Shown one piece after another: positions 4,518 through 5,021 of a stretch of 5,021 nt of DNA; the stretch's first letter is position 1, and each line of letters starts with the position of its first letter. Position numbers and translations under genes: made by a program. The DNA is from Candidatus Bathyarchaeota archaeon (GTDB taxonomy: Archaea; Thermoproteota; Bathyarchaeia; Bathyarchaeales; Bathyarchaeaceae): assembly GCA_029883255.1 (NCBI GenBank), contig JAOUJL010000121.1:1-5021 (forward strand), read 5' to 3'. The notes beneath the pieces were generated by a model, which did not search any database, was not told where the DNA came from, and saw nothing but the letters and a program-made list of their open reading frames with translations.

Positions 4518-4525
4518 TGTATACA
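4518..4525 (+). promoter_or_regulatory. Possible TATA box of the elongation-factor-like gene
   Basis: TGTATACA is a self-complementary TATA-like sequence just past the T-tract. Its centre predicts a transcript start near 4548, which would exclude the ATG at 4525 and leave a 13-base leader before the ATG at 4561. Confidence 0.35.
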
Positions 4526-4560
4526 TGCGAGCAATTGGAAAAACATTAAAGCGAAATCAT

Positions 4561-4854
4561 ATGTTTAGATTATTGGGGAATTCGAAGTTGTCGAATAGTA
4601 GAGAATTGAAAGAGATTGGCATTGTCACTCACTATTTCGCAAAGATCAGTGTAGCTGTTGTGGAGCTGAAAGATACTTTACGTGTAGGTGATAGAATACT
4701 CATTCAAGGAGATACATCAGATTTCGAGCAGACCGTAGAGTCGATGCAGATTGAGCACGAGAATATCGAGAGTGCTGGAGCTGGGCAGAGTATAGGTTTG
4801 AAGGTTGATCAGAGAGTTAGAGAAGGAGATAGAGTCTACAGGGTTCTTTCGTAG
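4561..4854 (+). CDS. Translation elongation factor-like protein (EF-Tu domain 2-like beta barrel)
   Basis: The conserved part KEIGIVTHYFAKISVAVVEL (4609 onward) through DTLRVGDRILIQG, FEQTVESMQIEHENIESAGAG and GLKVDQRVREGDRVYRV matches small archaeal 'elongation factor-like' proteins. These consist of a single beta barrel like domain 2 of EF-Tu/IF2. There is no GTPase domain, so it is not a translation factor by itself; its real job is unknown, though such domains bind RNA or partner proteins. The start is uncertain. ATG at 4561 is chosen because a possible TATA box overlaps the ATG at 4525. Family members usually begin right at KEIG, so TTG at 4606 is a serious alternative. The segment before it contains a hairpin-capable ATTCGA (4580-4585) and TCGAAT (4591-4596). 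It ends 47 bases before the HIT gene, possibly in one operon. Confidence 0.85.
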   Translation: MFRLLGNSKLSNSRELKEIGIVTHYFAKISVAVVELKDTLRVGDRILIQGDTSDFEQTVESMQIEHENIESAGAGQSIGLKVDQRVREGDRVYRVLS

Positions 4855-4857
4855 AAA

Positions 4858-4868
4858 TGCATGCGTGC
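4858..4868. repeat. GCATGC-type element TGCATGCGTGC
   Basis: This is a degenerate copy of the GCATGC motif seen at 274-283, 1947-1956 and 2784-2789. Like those it lies between genes, here between the elongation-factor-like and HIT genes. Role unknown. Confidence 0.3.
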
Positions 4869-4901
4869 GGCATTCAGTGAGTAACCGAAAGAGGTTGCTT
4901 C

Positions 4902-5021
4902 ATGACTGGGCATTGCAGGTTTTGTAGACTAGCGAAAAAGGAAGCTCCTGCGAGTTACATTTACGAAGATGAAGACGTAGTCGCTTTTCTGGATATGAAA
5001 CCGATAAACGAAGGCCACACG
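4902..5021 (+). CDS. HIT-family protein, N-terminal 40 residues (3' partial)
   Basis: HIT proteins hydrolyse or transfer nucleotides (for example AMP-lysine, Ap4A or ADP-sugars) in the cytoplasm, using a His-x-His-x-His-x-x motif. The visible start, MTGHCRFCRLAKKEAPAS, has the zinc-binding Cys5-x2-Cys8 found in many prokaryotic HIT proteins. YEDEDVVAFLDMKPINEGHT is the classic first half of the fold, with the Asp-x-x-Pro-x-x-x-Gly-His stretch. The catalytic histidine triad lies beyond the window. The ATG at 4902 is supported by GAGGT at 4891-4895, six bases upstream. No TATA box is visible in the 47 bases before it, so it is probably read from the promoter of the elongation-factor-like gene. 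Family assignment is firm despite truncation. Confidence 0.92.
   Translation, partial: MTGHCRFCRLAKKEAPASYIYEDEDVVAFLDMKPINEGHT

Overview
The window looks archaeal. Genes are preceded by TATA-like boxes about 25-40 bases upstream, some also by purine-rich Shine-Dalgarno sites. The gene set includes a membrane-anchored COG2512-type winged-helix regulator, an EF-Tu-domain-2-like 'elongation factor-like' protein and a zinc-ribbon membrane protein. An uncultivated lineage such as Bathyarchaeia would fit, but that placement is inference from gene style only. Base composition is moderately AT-rich.

Layout. Bases 1-108 hold the last 35 codons of a rightward gene whose C-terminus resembles the end of a response-regulator receiver domain. 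Bases 305-1919 hold a leftward oxidative-stress group: a damaged rubrerythrin, an AhpD-like carboxymuconolactone decarboxylase-family protein and a GAF protein of the free methionine-R-sulfoxide reductase family. Together they suggest peroxide removal, thiol redox cycling and methionine repair. The rubrerythrin has lost its first helix and has a one-base frameshift before its rubredoxin tail. Bases 1920-2312 carry no convincing protein gene but contain a candidate structured RNA (2154-2284) behind a strong TATA-like palindrome. Bases 2313-2705 encode a zinc-ribbon protein with 11-residue repeats and two membrane helices, leftward.

The most interesting part is 2930-4513. A membrane-anchored winged-helix regulator and a VIT1/CCC1-like transporter form a leftward operon with an 8-base overlap. 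Facing them is a small exported protein with two CxCxC repeats at an exact 20-residue period. Between the divergent genes lies a palindromic TATA box (CTTATAAG) one base from a perfect 19-base palindrome (TGTTTC...GAAACA) that looks like an operator. I infer a locally controlled metal-handling unit in which the regulator senses at the membrane, the transporter moves metal and the exported protein binds it. No metal is proven by the sequence.

The right end holds the elongation-factor-like gene and the first 40 codons of a HIT-family nucleotide hydrolase or transferase.
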